DNA from: Thiohalocapsa sp. ML1
Lineage (GTDB): Bacteria > Pseudomonadota > Gammaproteobacteria > Chromatiales > Chromatiaceae
Direction: 5' to 3'
DNA: 64,000 nt
Assembly: GCF_001469165.1 (NCBI RefSeq)
Contig: NZ_JABX01000018.1
Location: 1-64,000, forward strand
Shown: positions 34,110-43,964 of the stretch, in pieces
How positions within the stretch are numbered: position 1 is the first letter of the stretch
Layout: each line of letters begins with the position of its first letter
Position numbers and translations under genes: made by a program
Notes under the pieces: generated by a model
The model's input: the letters and a program-made list of their open reading frames with translations, nothing else
Databases searched by the model: none
Told to the model about the DNA's origin: nothing

Positions 34110-36374
34110 ATGCTGAGTAAAGAGCTCGAATTCACCCTGAACCATGCGTTCAAGGAAGCGCGCGAGAGGCGGCACGAATACATGACGGTGGAGCACCTGC
34201 TGCTGTGCCTGCTCGACAACCCCACCGCGGCCAAGGTGCTGCGCGCCTGCGGCGCCGACGCCGACAAGCTCCGCCGCGACATCGGCACCTTCATCGACGA
34301 GACCACGCCGCTGATTGCCGAGGGCGATGCGCGCGAGACCCAGCCCACGCTCGGCTTTCAGCGCGTGCTGCAGCGGGCGGTGTTCCACGTGCAGTCCGCC
34401 GGCAAGAAGGAGGTCACCGGCGCCAACGTGCTGGTCGCGCTGTTCAGCGAGCAGGACAGCCAGGCCGTATATTTGCTTAACCAGCAGGATGTCTCCCGGC
34501 TGGACGTCGTGAACTACATCTCCCACGGCATCTCCAAGGTGCCGGGCGAGGACCAAGGCGAGGAAGCCCAGCCGGAGGCCGAGGAGACTCGCGGCGAAGA
34601 AAAGGAATCCTCCAGCGCGCTCGAGAACTTCGCGAGCAATCTGAACGACCTCGCCCGCCAGGGCCGCATCGACCCCCTCATCGGCCGCGCCGACGAGGTG
34701 GAACGCTGCGCGCAGATCCTGTGCCGGCGGCGCAAGAACAACCCGCTCCTGGTGGGCGAGGCCGGTGTCGGCAAGACCGCGATTGCAGAAGGTCTGGCCA
34801 AGAAGATCGTCGACGGCGAGGTGCCTGAGGTGCTCGCCGACGCCGTCGTCTATGCCCTCGACTTAGGCTCCCTGGTCGCCGGCACCAAGTATCGCGGCGA
34901 CTTCGAGAAGCGCCTGAAGGCCGTGTTGGCGGAGCTGAAGCGCCGCCCGAGCGCGATCCTGTTCATCGACGAGATCCACACCATCATCGGCGCCGGCGCC
35001 GCTTCGGGCGGGGTCATGGACGCATCGAACCTCATCAAGCCGGTGCTCGCCTCCGGCGACCTGCGCTGCATCGGCTCGACCACCTACCAGGAGTTCCGCG
35101 GCATCTTCGAGAAGGACCGGGCGCTGACCCGCCGCTTCCAGAAGATCGACGTGCACGAGCCGACGGTGGAGGAGACCATCGAGATCCTGAAAGGCCTGAA
35201 GAAGCGCTTCGAGGACCATCACCAGGTGAGCTACACGGCACCGGCCCTGCGCGCCGCGGCGGAGCTGTCGGCCAAGTACATCAACGACCGCCACCTGCCG
35301 GACAAGGCCATCGACGTCATCGACGAGGCCGGCGCCAATGTGCAGCTCAAGCCCGTCGCCAAGCGCAAGAAGCGCATCGACGTGGCCGACGTTGAGGCCA
35401 TCGTCGCCAAGATCGCGCGCATCCCGCCGCGGAAGGTGTCCATGTCCGACACCGAGTCGCTGCGCAACCTGGATCGCGACCTGAAGATGGTCGTCTACGG
35501 CCAGGACGAGGCCATCGACGCGCTGACCTCGGCCATCCGCATGAACCGCTCCGGCCTCGGCAACGAAGAAAAGCCTATCGGCTCCTTCCTGTTCACCGGC
35601 CCCACCGGCGTCGGCAAGACCGAGGTCACCCGCCAGCTCGCGCGGATACTCAGCATGGAGCTGATCCGCTTCGACATGTCCGAGTACATGGAGCGGCACA
35701 CGGTCTCGCGGCTCATCGGTGCGCCCCCGGGCTACGTCGGCTTCGACCAGGGCGGCCTGCTGACCGAGGAGATCACCAAGCATCCGCACTCCGTGCTGCT
35801 GCTCGATGAGATCGAGAAGGCGCACCCGGACGTCTTCAACCTGCTGCTGCAGGTGATGGACCACGGCCGGCTCACGGACAACAACGGCCGCAAGGCGGAC
35901 TTCCGCAACGTCGTGCTGGTGATGACCACCAACGCCGGTGCCGAGGAGACCAGCCGCCGCTCCATCGGCTTCACGGAGCAGGACCATTCCACGGACGGCA
36001 TGGAGGCGCTTAAGAAGTACTTCACGCCGGAGTTCCGCAACCGGCTCGATGCCGTGGTGCAGTTCTCGGCGCTGGATCAGACCACCATCGCGAGCGTCGT
36101 GGAAAAGTTCATCTTCGAGCTGGAGCAGCAGCTCGCGGAGAAGAAGGTCGCGCTCATCGTGGAGCCGGATGCGAAGGCCTGGATCGCGGAGAAGGGCTAC
36201 GACCCGAAGATGGGCGCCCGGCCCATGGCGCGGGTCATCCAGAACCACATCAAGAAGCCGCTCGCCAACGAGCTGCTGTTCGGCGAGCTCGCCGAGGGCG
36301 GCACCGTCACCGTGAAGCTCGGCGACAGCGACGAGCTGACGTTCAGCTTCGATACGGAAAAGGCTGTTGCTTAA
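34110..36374 (+). CDS. clpA: ATP-dependent Clp protease ATP-binding subunit ClpA
   Basis: This 754-residue AAA+ unfoldase has an N-domain (about 1-145, ClpS docking) with [20 protein letters not shown]. Module 1 has Walker A GEAGVGKT near residue 216 and Walker [11 protein letters not shown]. Module 2 has Walker A GPTGVGKT near 497 and [15 protein letters not shown]. An I-G-L/F loop that contacts ClpP appears as RRSIGF near residue 617. It unfolds substrates and feeds them to ClpP, which is not in this window. Length matches the family (about 758). It converges with infA across a heptamer array. Confidence 0.97.
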   Translation: MLSKELEFTLNHAFKEARERRHEYMTVEHLLLCLLDNPTAAKVLRACGADADKLRRDIGTFIDETTPLIAEGDARETQPTLGFQRVLQRAVFHVQSAGKKEVTGANVLVALFSEQDSQAVYLLNQQDVSRLDVVNYISHGISKVPGEDQGEEAQPEAEETRGEEKESSSALENFASNLNDLARQGRIDPLIGRADEVERCAQILCRRRKNNPLLVGEAGVGKTAIAEGLAKKIVDGEVPEVLADAVVYALDLGSLVAGTKYRGDFEKRLKAVLAELKRRPSAILFIDEIHTIIGAGAASGGVMDASNLIKPVLASGDLRCIGSTTYQEFRGIFEKDRALTRRFQKIDVHEPTVEETIEILKGLKKRFEDHHQVSYTAPALRAAAELSAKYINDRHLPDKAIDVIDEAGANVQLKPVAKRKKRIDVADVEAIVAKIARIPPRKVSMSDTESLRNLDRDLKMVVYGQDEAIDALTSAIRMNRSGLGNEEKPIGSFLFTGPTGVGKTEVTRQLARILSMELIRFDMSEYMERHTVSRLIGAPPGYVGFDQGGLLTEEITKHPHSVLLLDEIEKAHPDVFNLLLQVMDHGRLTDNNGRKADFRNVVLVMTTNAGAEETSRRSIGFTEQDHSTDGMEALKKYFTPEFRNRLDAVVQFSALDQTTIASVVEKFIFELEQQLAEKKVALIVEPDAKAWIAEKGYDPKMGARPMARVIQNHIKKPLANELLFGELAEGGTVTVKLGDSDELTFSFDTEKAVA

Positions 36375-36376
36375 GA

Positions 36377-36447
36377 AGGGGCTAGGGGCTAGGGGCTAGG
36401 GGCTAGGGGCTAGGGCCTAGGGCTTGGAACCTAGCACCTAGCCCCTG
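36377..36447. repeat. GGGCTAG heptamer array between clpA and infA
   Basis: Five to six tandem GGGCTAG units are followed by GGGCCTAGGGCTTGG and the inverted CCTAGCACCTAGCCCC. The two halves can pair into a long stem. It sits between the converging clpA and infA genes. The unit contains TAG on both strands, so any frame entering it stops. Confidence 0.9.
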
Positions 36448-36449
36448 CT

Positions 36450-36668
36450 TCACCGGGCGCGGTAGGTGATGCGGCCCTTGCTCAGATCGTACGGGGTCAG
36501 CTCAACCGTCACCTTATCGCCGGTGAGGATGCGGATGTAGTGCTTGCGCATCTTGCCGGAGATGTGGGCCGTGACGACGTGGCCGTTCTCCAGCTCTACG
36601 CGGAACATCGTATTGGGCAGGGTCTCCATGACCGTGCCTTCCATCGTGATGACGTCTTCTTTTGCCAT
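36450..36668 (-). CDS. infA: Translation initiation factor IF-1
   Basis: This 72-residue OB-fold protein is typical IF-1, with [40 protein letters not shown] and [10 protein letters not shown]. It binds the ribosomal A site during initiation. Gene position between clpA and aat is the enterobacterial one. It has the same length as the Escherichia coli protein. Confidence 0.97.
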   Translation of the reverse strand: MAKEDVITMEGTVMETLPNTMFRVELENGHVVTAHISGKMRKHYIRILTGDKVTVELTPYDLSKGRITYRAR

Positions 36669-37456
36669 GGATTTGGTCGGTAAACTTCGGTGCCGGCGCC
36701 GCGCACGAGCGTCGCCGCAGGTCGATCTTGTAAGAAATCGGGATCGGCGCCGGTACCATCGCGGGCAGCGCCTCGCAAGCCGGCCATACTACCACAGCGC
36801 ATCGCGCCGGCCGCGGGTGTCAGGCGATCTCGATGCAGCATGTCGATCTTGATGTCCAGAGGCGCGAGGTTTGCGCGGCCTGAATGAGGTTTCTGCTCGA
36901 CACCAGCATCGTGTCGGAGCCGACCCGCAAGGCTCCGAATCCGGAGGTGCTGTGGCGTGTTGACTGGAGTGTTGATCTCCAGGTCAACATGGCGACAAAG
37001 CGGGATGGACTGATGTCGCCGGTGCGGAGTCGACCGGGAGGACGGCTCTCCGGCCCGGCCCGGCCCGGCTCCGGCTCGGCTCCGGGCGGGCAAGTGGCTA
37101 CGCTGCCGAGTCTCCTCCGTTCGCGCGCCGCCTGCCCCGGGACGCAGAGCGCCCGCAGACGCGCGACGCCGCTGGAGCGGTGTCGCGAGTGCACCCGCGC
37201 GACGACCCGAGACGGTCTCGGGACTTCCGCGCCGCGGAACAGGAACAGTGTGCCGTCGCGATATGGCCCGCAACCGGGAGCGGGGCCTCCCGCCCCCGTC
37301 AACTGGCGCCGAGGCAGGCGTCGATGACGAGTCAGACCGAGTTGCCGGGCGCCGGCGGATGGTCCGCACAGCGAACCCTACCGCGCCGCGCCCCGTAGGG
37401 TTCCGCTTTGCCGACCGTCCGCGCTGGGCCGCACAAACCACGTCCGGCCACAGGCG
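36669..37456. other. 788-bp region upstream of infA with a toxin-gene remnant
   Basis: This long gap for such a compact region separates the converging-side start of infA from the end of bpt. It should hold the infA promoter near its left end. The only recognisable coding trace is a truncated VapC start at 36884. The rest (about 36970-37450) includes CGGCCCGGC-rich stretches and frames without family resemblance. It looks like the residue of a lost insertion. Confidence 0.5.
36884..36966 (+). pseudogene. Truncated VapC-like PIN-domain toxin start
   Basis: The frame begins MRFLLDTSIVSEPTRKAP followed by NPEVL. The first strand with Asp6 and the S-E-P motif are exactly the opening of VapC-type PIN ribonucleases (usually D-T-N-I-V-S-E). 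After about 25 residues the similarity stops and the frame becomes Arg/Pro-rich. The ATG overlaps an upstream stop (ATGA), as in vapBC pairs, but no antitoxin family is recognisable upstream. It is read as a dead remnant. Confidence 0.5.
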
Positions 37457-38239
37457 TCAGAACCGAATCGTCTCGCCCTTGCCGAAGCGCCGCCACTCGC
37501 GCCCGTCCCAGGCCTCCAGCGGGCGGAAGCTGTCTTTGTAGGCCATCTTGCGGCTGTCGCTGATCCAGTAGCCGAGGTAGACGTATTGCAGGCCCAGGCG
37601 ACGGGCATCGCGGATCTGCGCCAGCACGGCGTAGGTGCCGGGGGCGCGGTGGGACTGCTCGGGCGCGAAGTAGGTGTAGACGGCGGAGAGGCCGTCGGAG
37701 AAGAAGTCCGTCACGGCGACACCGACGAGGTCGCCGGCCGCGCCGCCCTCGGCGATGGCGCCGAGGGGCGACAGGCGCAGCTCCAAAAAGCGCGTGCGCC
37801 CGCCCCAGGGCGCGAGCAGGAAGCGGGCGTAGGTCTCCACCGAGACGTCGTCGGCCATGTCGCCGTCGCCGTGGCGTTGCAGCAGGTAGCGCTCGTAGAG
37901 CCGGTAGTGCTCGGGCACCAGGGAGGCAGGGCGCAGCGTCATGCTCAGCTCGCGGTCGTTGCGCGCGATGTTGCGGCGCTGGGAGCGGTTCGGCACGAAG
38001 GCGGACACCGGCACGCGCACCGGCACGCAGCGCTGGCAGCCGCGACAGGCGGGGCGGTAGAAGTGCTGGCCGCTGCGGCGAAAGCCGATCTGCTGCAGCC
38101 ACTCGGCGCGGGCCGCGTCGATGTGCGCAAGCGGGTCCACAAAGAGCGTGCGTGCCCGCAAGCCCTCGACGTAGGAGCAGTCGTGCTCGCCCGTGAGGTA
38201 GAGCTGCAGATCGCCGCGGTTGGGTCGGGCGTCACGCAT
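37457..38239 (-). CDS. bpt: Aspartate/glutamate leucyl- or arginyl-tRNA-protein transferase (Bpt/Ate family)
   Basis: This 260-residue protein has an N-terminal Cys cluster (EHDCSY, then YRPACRGCQRCVPVRVPV) and C-terminal core QSHRAPGTYAVLAQIRDARR, LGLQYVYLGYWISDSRKMAY. These define the Ate/Bpt transferases, which add an amino acid from tRNA to the N-terminus of proteins to create an N-degron for ClpS. Proteobacterial members of this length are usually leucyl transferases (Bpt). The start is ATG 38239, overlapping aat by eight bases (ATGCGTGA). The pair aat-bpt is thus translated together. Confidence 0.9.
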   Translation of the reverse strand: MRDARPNRGDLQLYLTGEHDCSYVEGLRARTLFVDPLAHIDAARAEWLQQIGFRRSGQHFYRPACRGCQRCVPVRVPVSAFVPNRSQRRNIARNDRELSMTLRPASLVPEHYRLYERYLLQRHGDGDMADDVSVETYARFLLAPWGGRTRFLELRLSPLGAIAEGGAAGDLVGVAVTDFFSDGLSAVYTYFAPEQSHRAPGTYAVLAQIRDARRLGLQYVYLGYWISDSRKMAYKDSFRPLEAWDGREWRRFGKGETIRF

Positions 38240-39005
38240 CCGGGCACGCCGCCGCGGGGGCTTCACCCGGCACAGGGTCCGGATAGGTCAGGCTGCCGTC
38301 GTCCCAGGAGCCGTGCGGTGTCGGCAGGTCACGCAGCGCGGTGACCAGATCGATAAAGGCGTCCCGCGGTATCTGCTCCGCGCCCATGCTCATCAGGTGC
38401 CGGGTGAGCACCTGACAGTCGACGAGGGCGAAGCCGCGGTTATCGAGGTATCGGCACAGATGCACGAGGGCGACCTTCGAGGCATTGTCGACGCGCGTGA
38501 ACATGGACTCGCCGAAGAAGATACCGCCGATTGCAACGCCGTACAGCCCCCCGGCGAGTGCGCCTTCCTGCCAGACCTCCACGGAGTGCGCGATGCCGCG
38601 CACGTGCAGTGCCCGGTAGGCCGTGATCATGTCCGGCACCAGCCAGGTGCCGCCGCCATCGGGGCGGGGCTCGGCGCAGGCGCGGATGACGGCGGGAAAG
38701 TCCCGGTCCAGCGTGACCGCGAAGGCGCGCCGGCGCAGCAGCTTGCGCAGGCTGCGTGAGATGCGCACCCGCGCCGGGCGCAGCACGGTGCGCGGGTTCG
38801 GCGACCACCACAAAATCGGGTCGCCGTCGCTGAACCAAGGAAAAATGCCGTGCCGATAGGCGTTGACGAGGCGCGCGATGCTGAGGTCCCCGCCAATCGC
38901 GAGCAGGCCGTCCGGCTCCGCCAGCGCCTCGCGCGGGTCCGGGAACGCGGCGCTCGGGTCGTTCGGCGCCAGCAAATAGGGGAGGTGCCGAATGCGGCGG
39001 ATCAA
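38232..39005 (-). CDS. aat: Leucyl/phenylalanyl-tRNA-protein transferase
   Basis: This 257-residue protein shows the Aat pattern EPDGLLAIGGDLSIARLVNA, YRHGIFPWFSDGDPILWWSP, then SVEVWQEGALAGGLYGVAIG, GIFFGESMFTRVDNASKVAL and VDCQVLTRHLMSMGAEQIPR. It adds Leu or Phe to proteins starting with Lys or Arg, marking them for ClpS-ClpAP. No ATG fits the start. TTG 39005, overlapping the acetyltransferase stop (TTGA), gives MIRRIRHLPYLLAPNDP, close to family starts. The order acetyltransferase-aat-bpt forms one operon. Confidence 0.93.
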   Translation of the reverse strand: MIRRIRHLPYLLAPNDPSAAFPDPREALAEPDGLLAIGGDLSIARLVNAYRHGIFPWFSDGDPILWWSPNPRTVLRPARVRISRSLRKLLRRRAFAVTLDRDFPAVIRACAEPRPDGGGTWLVPDMITAYRALHVRGIAHSVEVWQEGALAGGLYGVAIGGIFFGESMFTRVDNASKVALVHLCRYLDNRGFALVDCQVLTRHLMSMGAEQIPRDAFIDLVTALRDLPTPHGSWDDGSLTYPDPVPGEAPAAACPDA

Positions 39006-40183
39006 GCGCGGGTCGGCGCGGTGGCGCCGGCAGCAGCGTTGGGGTCGGCTGCCCGATACGGGCTGTGGGTCATCATCTCTGTGATGTAGTCTTCCACCGC
39101 GTCGATCTCGTGCGACAGGAAGGCGCCGATAGGCTGCCGAAAGCGCTCGTCGGCGATCCAGTGCGCGGACCAGGTGCGCGTCGGCAGAAAGCCGCGGGCC
39201 ACCTTGTGCTCGCCCTGGGCACCGGGCTCGAAGCGCGCGAGACCCTGCTCGATGCAGTGCTCCAGGCCCTGATAGTAGCAAGCCTCGAAATGCAGGCTGT
39301 GGTAGTCCTGAAAGCATCCCCAATGGCGGCCATAGAGGCTGTCCGCGCCCACCAGGCAGAAGGCGGCGGCGACGATGCGCCCGGCGTGCTCGCCGAGCAC
39401 CAGCAGCACCTGCTCGCCCATGGTCCGGCCGATCTCCTGAAAGAACCCGAGCGACAGCGTGGGCAGGCCGCCGCGCTTGTCGAAGGTATCTTCGTACAGG
39501 CGATGGAAGATGCGCCATTCGGCTTCCGTCACGTTGTGACCCGGCACACGTCGCAGGCGAATGCCGGCGTCGGTCACGCGCCGGCGCTCCCGCTTGACCT
39601 TCTTGCGCTTCTCCGCCGAAAACTCGCCGAGGAAATCATCGAAGCTCCCGTAGCCCCGGTTCTGCCAATGGAACTGGCAGCCCAGGCGCGGCATCAGGCC
39701 CTGTGCCTTGAGCCAGCCCGTTTCCGTCTCGCTGGTGAAGAGCCAGTGCAGGCCGGACACGCCCAGGCGCTCGGCGAGCTGCAGCGAGCCCTGGATCAGC
39801 GCCGCGGCGCGGGCCGGGCGGTCGGCAGCCTCGCCCGTGAGGATGCGCAGTCCCGTGGCCGGCGTGTACGGTGAGGCGACGACGAGCTTCGGATAGTAGC
39901 GCTGGCCGGCGCGCTGGTAGGCATCGGCCCAGGCCCAGTCGAAGACGAATTCGCCGTAGGAGTTGTACTTGAGCCAGCAGGGCGCCGCCGCGACGGGATG
40001 ATCCTGCTCGTCGCGCAGCACCAGATGGCGCGGCAGCCAGCCGAAGCGCTCGCCGACCGAGCCATGGTGCTCCATGGCGGCCAGGAACTCGTGGCGCAGG
40101 TGCGGCAGGTCGTCGCCGGCGAGCGCGTTCCAGTCCGCGGCCGGGATTTCGTCGATGGACGGGTGGGTGGTCAGTCGATACAT
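39002..40183 (-). CDS. FemAB-like GNAT acyltransferase (DUF482/COG3146)
   Basis: This 393-residue protein belongs to the FemAB_like family PF04339. It has NALAGDDLPHLRHEFLAAME, WADAYQRAGQRYYPKLVVAS and PYTPATGLRILTG, a middle GSFDDFLGEFSAEKRKKVKR, and a C-terminal acetyl-CoA-binding-like fold with YGRHWGCFQDYHSLHFEACY and HKVARGFLPTRTWSAHWIAD. The exact substrate is unknown; some members aminoacylate peptidoglycan or proteins. The frame is open well upstream through a CGAGGGC repeat, but the conserved protein begins at ATG 40183. It often neighbours aat, as here. Confidence 0.88.
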   Translation of the reverse strand: MYRLTTHPSIDEIPAADWNALAGDDLPHLRHEFLAAMEHHGSVGERFGWLPRHLVLRDEQDHPVAAAPCWLKYNSYGEFVFDWAWADAYQRAGQRYYPKLVVASPYTPATGLRILTGEAADRPARAAALIQGSLQLAERLGVSGLHWLFTSETETGWLKAQGLMPRLGCQFHWQNRGYGSFDDFLGEFSAEKRKKVKRERRRVTDAGIRLRRVPGHNVTEAEWRIFHRLYEDTFDKRGGLPTLSLGFFQEIGRTMGEQVLLVLGEHAGRIVAAAFCLVGADSLYGRHWGCFQDYHSLHFEACYYQGLEHCIEQGLARFEPGAQGEHKVARGFLPTRTWSAHWIADERFRQPIGAFLSHEIDAVEDYITEMMTHSPYRAADPNAAAGATAPTRA

Positions 40184-40223
40184 CCCGGGCTGGCCTGCTG
40201 GCTGGTGCATGGGTTCAGGTGTT

Positions 40224-40282
40224 GGGGGAGGGCCGAGGGCCGAGGGCCGAGGTAGTCCTCCTCGGCCCTTGGCCCTTGGCCC
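40224..40282. repeat. CGAGGGC heptamer hairpin
   Basis: About three CGAGGGC units (40228-40252) are followed by GTAGTCCTC and the inverted series CTCGGCCCTTGGCCC. The arms pair into a stem of roughly 23 bases. Downstream (40283-40350) the sequence resembles that after the array at 48307-48357 (GCGCAG then CGCCCCCGG-CCTTG-CGG-CTG), so the repeat belongs to a larger dispersed element. Confidence 0.85.
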
Positions 40283-40418
40283 ACCCGCGACGATGCGCAG
40301 GTTGCAAGGCGCCCCCGGCCCTTGTCGGTCTGTGGCTCCGCCCCCGTAGCGTATGGGCGATGAGCCGGGGCCGAAAGCCCGGCCGGCTCGATATCGGTTG
40401 TCGCCCTCGGGCCCGGGG

Positions 40419-40712
40419 TCAGGCGCTGCCGCCGGGCCAGAAGGCGAGCAGGGACAGGGCAAAGCCCACGGCGAGCAGCAGGTTGGTGCCGAGCCGCAGC
40501 AGCCTGACGCGCGGCAACGGGCGTTCGCGCAGGGCAGGGAGCCCCAGGTAGGCGGCGATGAGGTTGATGATGGCGCCGAGCTCGGCGACCAGGAGCAGCG
40601 TCAGCAGGGGCAGGCGCGCCGTGCCGTCCGCGCCAGGGCCGCCGAAGGCGACGAGCCCCAGCAGCGGCAGCGACACGAGCAACGCGATGGTCGGGAAGCT
40701 CTGGCGATTCAT
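40419..40712 (-). CDS. Small membrane protein, 97 residues
   Basis: The protein has three likely helices: PTIALLVSLPLLGLVAFG, PLLTLLLVAELGAIINLIAA and LRLGTNLLLAVGFALSLLAF. I recognise no family. The helices are well bounded by charged residues (ALRERPLPRVRLLRLG), which argues for a real gene. It starts at ATG 40712, without a strong ribosome site (GAGAACCCC upstream), and lies between trxB and the acetyltransferase on the same strand. Confidence 0.65.
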   Translation of the reverse strand: MNRQSFPTIALLVSLPLLGLVAFGGPGADGTARLPLLTLLLVAELGAIINLIAAYLGLPALRERPLPRVRLLRLGTNLLLAVGFALSLLAFWPGGSA

Positions 40713-40920
40713 GGCGGGGTTCTCTTGCTTCCAACTTCAAAGTCCGTAACGCCGGAATGCCGATCGGGATCGAGATCGGGATCGAAATTCTCCCCTAACC
40801 GCAGTTGGCTCAAGTGGCGTCGCAGTGCGAAACCCTTGTGTCGTGCGACGTCGCTCACGTTCGATCTCGATAGCGATAGCCCAAGGTTGGGGTCCGCTGC
40901 GACGAGTGTACCGCCGTAGA

Positions 40921-41937
<1,017 letters not shown>

Positions 41938-42093
41938 TCACGAAAGGCTAAAATGCTACGCGCCGGCAACGGGGCGGTAAAGCACCACGCGGGCGCCGCC
42001 CGCGGTCGCCGGCACGAGAGGGCCGAGCAGATCCAGGCTCGGCGAGCTGCTGTTCCACTCACCATGCCGTTCCACTGACCGCGCCGCGATCCC

Positions 42094-43308
42094 ATGCGTC
42101 GTCTATCCATGCTGATCGGCACCGCCGGCCTCGCGCTGGCAGCGCTCGTGCTCGCGCTGCTCGCGGGCGAGCTGTTGCTGCGTGCCCTTGGTCAGTCTTA
42201 CTACTGGGCGATCGCCAAGCGCCCCGACCCGGTGCTCGGCTGGCGCCCGCCGCCGCACAGCGCCGCTTGGCAGCGCTTCGAGGGCGCGGCCCTCGTCGAG
42301 ACCAATGCGCTTGGCTTCCGCGACCGGGATCATGCCGAGCCCAAGCCCGCGGGCACGTTGCGGGTCGTGGTGCTCGGCGACAGCTTCACTGAGGCGGTGC
42401 AGGTGCCCCTGGCGCAGACCTGGTGGCGGCTGCTCGGCGATCGGCTGCAAAGCGACTGCAATCCGGGTGGGGAGATCGAGGTGCTGAACTTCGCCGTCAG
42501 CGGCTATAGCACCGCACAGGCGCTGCTGACCTGGCGCCGCTACGCCCGCGGTTACAGCCCGGACCTGGCCATCCTCGCGTTTTTCATCGGCAACGATGTT
42601 GCCGAGAACGTGCCGGCGCTCGACGCCGAGCCGCTGCGGCCGTATCTGCTGCCGGGCGCGGGCCCGCTAGTGCTCGACGACGGCTTTGTGCAGAGCGATG
42701 CGTACCTGGCGGCCACGTCGCCGGTGGGGCGGGCTCGGCAATGGCTGCTGGAGCGCTCGCGCATCGCGCAGCTCTGGGTGCAGGCACGCGATGCCGGGCG
42801 CCTGCGCCGCTTGGCGGCCGCGGGCAGGGCCGACGCCGGGTCCGCGCACGAGCCGCAGGAGCCCGGCGTCGACAACGGCATCTATCGCCCACCGGCAGAC
42901 GCCGACTGGGCGCTGGCCTGGGCCGCCACCGAGGCGATGCTCGGCGCGTTCGCCGAGGAGGCCCGTGCCGCCGGCGTCGAGCCGGTGCTGATGCTGATCG
43001 GCACCGGCGTGCAGGTGCACCCGGACGCAGGCGCCGCGGCGCGGTTTGCGGCGGCGCTCGGCGTCGATGATCTGGGCTATCCGGTGCGCCGGCTCCTATC
43101 GGCGGCGGCGCGCGCGGGGCTCCCCGCGGTGAACCTGCCGGCGCTGCTGGCGGCGCAGGCCGAGCGTGACGGCGTGCTGTTGCACGGCCTGCCGGGCGCG
43201 CGCGCCGGCTTCGGCCATTGGAACGCCGCGGGGCATCGGGCAGCCGCGGAGGCCACGGCGGCGCTCGTCTGCGAGCTGTTGCCGCGGGCGAATCGGGCGG
43301 CGCCCTGA
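42094..43308 (+). CDS. SGNH/GDSL hydrolase, membrane-anchored
   Basis: This 404-residue protein has an N-terminal anchor (LIGTAGLALAALVLALLAGE) followed by a periplasmic SGNH fold. Block I VVVLGDSFTEAVQV holds the nucleophile Ser. Block II is FAVSGYSTAQALLTW, block III ILAFFIGNDVAENV, and the final GFGHWNAAGHRAAAEA carries the base His. SGNH enzymes of this type remove or add O-acyl groups on sugars or lipids; the actual substrate is unknown. It is read divergently from trxB and ends just before a repeat-rich region. Confidence 0.8.
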   Translation: MRRLSMLIGTAGLALAALVLALLAGELLLRALGQSYYWAIAKRPDPVLGWRPPPHSAAWQRFEGAALVETNALGFRDRDHAEPKPAGTLRVVVLGDSFTEAVQVPLAQTWWRLLGDRLQSDCNPGGEIEVLNFAVSGYSTAQALLTWRRYARGYSPDLAILAFFIGNDVAENVPALDAEPLRPYLLPGAGPLVLDDGFVQSDAYLAATSPVGRARQWLLERSRIAQLWVQARDAGRLRRLAAAGRADAGSAHEPQEPGVDNGIYRPPADADWALAWAATEAMLGAFAEEARAAGVEPVLMLIGTGVQVHPDAGAAARFAAALGVDDLGYPVRRLLSAAARAGLPAVNLPALLAAQAERDGVLLHGLPGARAGFGHWNAAGHRAAAEATAALVCELLPRANRAAP

Positions 43309-43312
43309 GTCG

Positions 43313-43428
43313 ACTGGGATCGCCGGCTTTCCAGCCGGCTCACTGGGATCGCCGGCTTTCCAGCCGGCTCACTGGGATCGCCGGCTTTCCAGCCGGCTCA
43401 CTGGGATCGCCGGCTTTCCAGCCGGCTC
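43313..43428. repeat. Four exact tandem copies of a 29-bp palindromic unit
   Basis: Copies start at 43313, 43342, 43371 and 43400. Each contains GCCGGCTTTCCAGCCGGC, a perfect seven-base stem with a four-base loop, preceded by ACTGGGATC. Copies abut without spacers. A single copy occurs at 60340 at the front of the related composite element. It begins five bases after the SGNH hydrolase stop. Confidence 0.95.
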
Positions 43429-43731
43429 GGCGCCGACGCGGCTCAATGCCGCGTCGGCGGCGTTAGGCCGATAAAAGGGCACCTGCGCGGTCGTCCGCCC
43501 GGCGGCGCGGCATGGGCAACCGCCCGGCTCCCGCGCCGCAGATCGCGCGCCGGGGGCATCGAGCCCCCGGCACGCGAAGCCGGCTGAAAGCCGGCGATCC
43601 CAGTCCCTCGCCCACTAGCCCGCTTGGGGGCGCCGAACGCAGATGAGTCAAGCTGACGACGACAACTGGGGGAAGGGCCGAGGGCCGAGGGCCAAGGGAG
43701 CCCTCCTCGGCCCTCGGCCCTTGGCCCTTGG
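43400..43731. repeat. Composite non-coding repeat element, copy 1
   Basis: From the last 29-bp unit the sequence continues with a GC-rich section containing GCGGCATGGGCAACCGCCC, ATCGCGCGCCGGGGGCATCG and an inverted GAAGCCGGCTGAAAGCCGGC. It then runs through AGATGAGTCAAG to a CGAGGGC heptamer hairpin (43671-43731). The same modules in the same order occur at 60340-60704. No open frame with coding character is present, so this is a mobile-looking or recombined non-coding element of about 330 bases. Confidence 0.8.
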
Positions 43732-43964
43732 TTCAATGCGCCAACGAGCGGGCTGCGCAAGACAACGCTCCGTCCACTGTTCGGTCTGAGGTTCTGCCGG
43801 GCCAGGCATCCGGCGAGTTTTTCAAGCCCCCGAGTTGTTCCGTGTCGGACGCGTGCCACAAACCGGCGCCTAGTGACTGGTTAAACTCACGGCGCCCGAA
43901 CATAAGCGCGCCGATGTCGGCGGCTGACCGCCGGACATCTGCTCTATCTCAAGGACCAGCAGCC

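Noticed and set aside
40184-40462. Upstream extension of the FemAB-like acetyltransferase
   Set aside because: The open frame runs through the CGAGGGC repeat hairpin and gives low-complexity residues; the family begins at ATG 40183.
43313-43428. Possible CRISPR array from four regular repeats
   Set aside because: The 29-bp copies abut directly with no spacers, and no cas genes are in the window.
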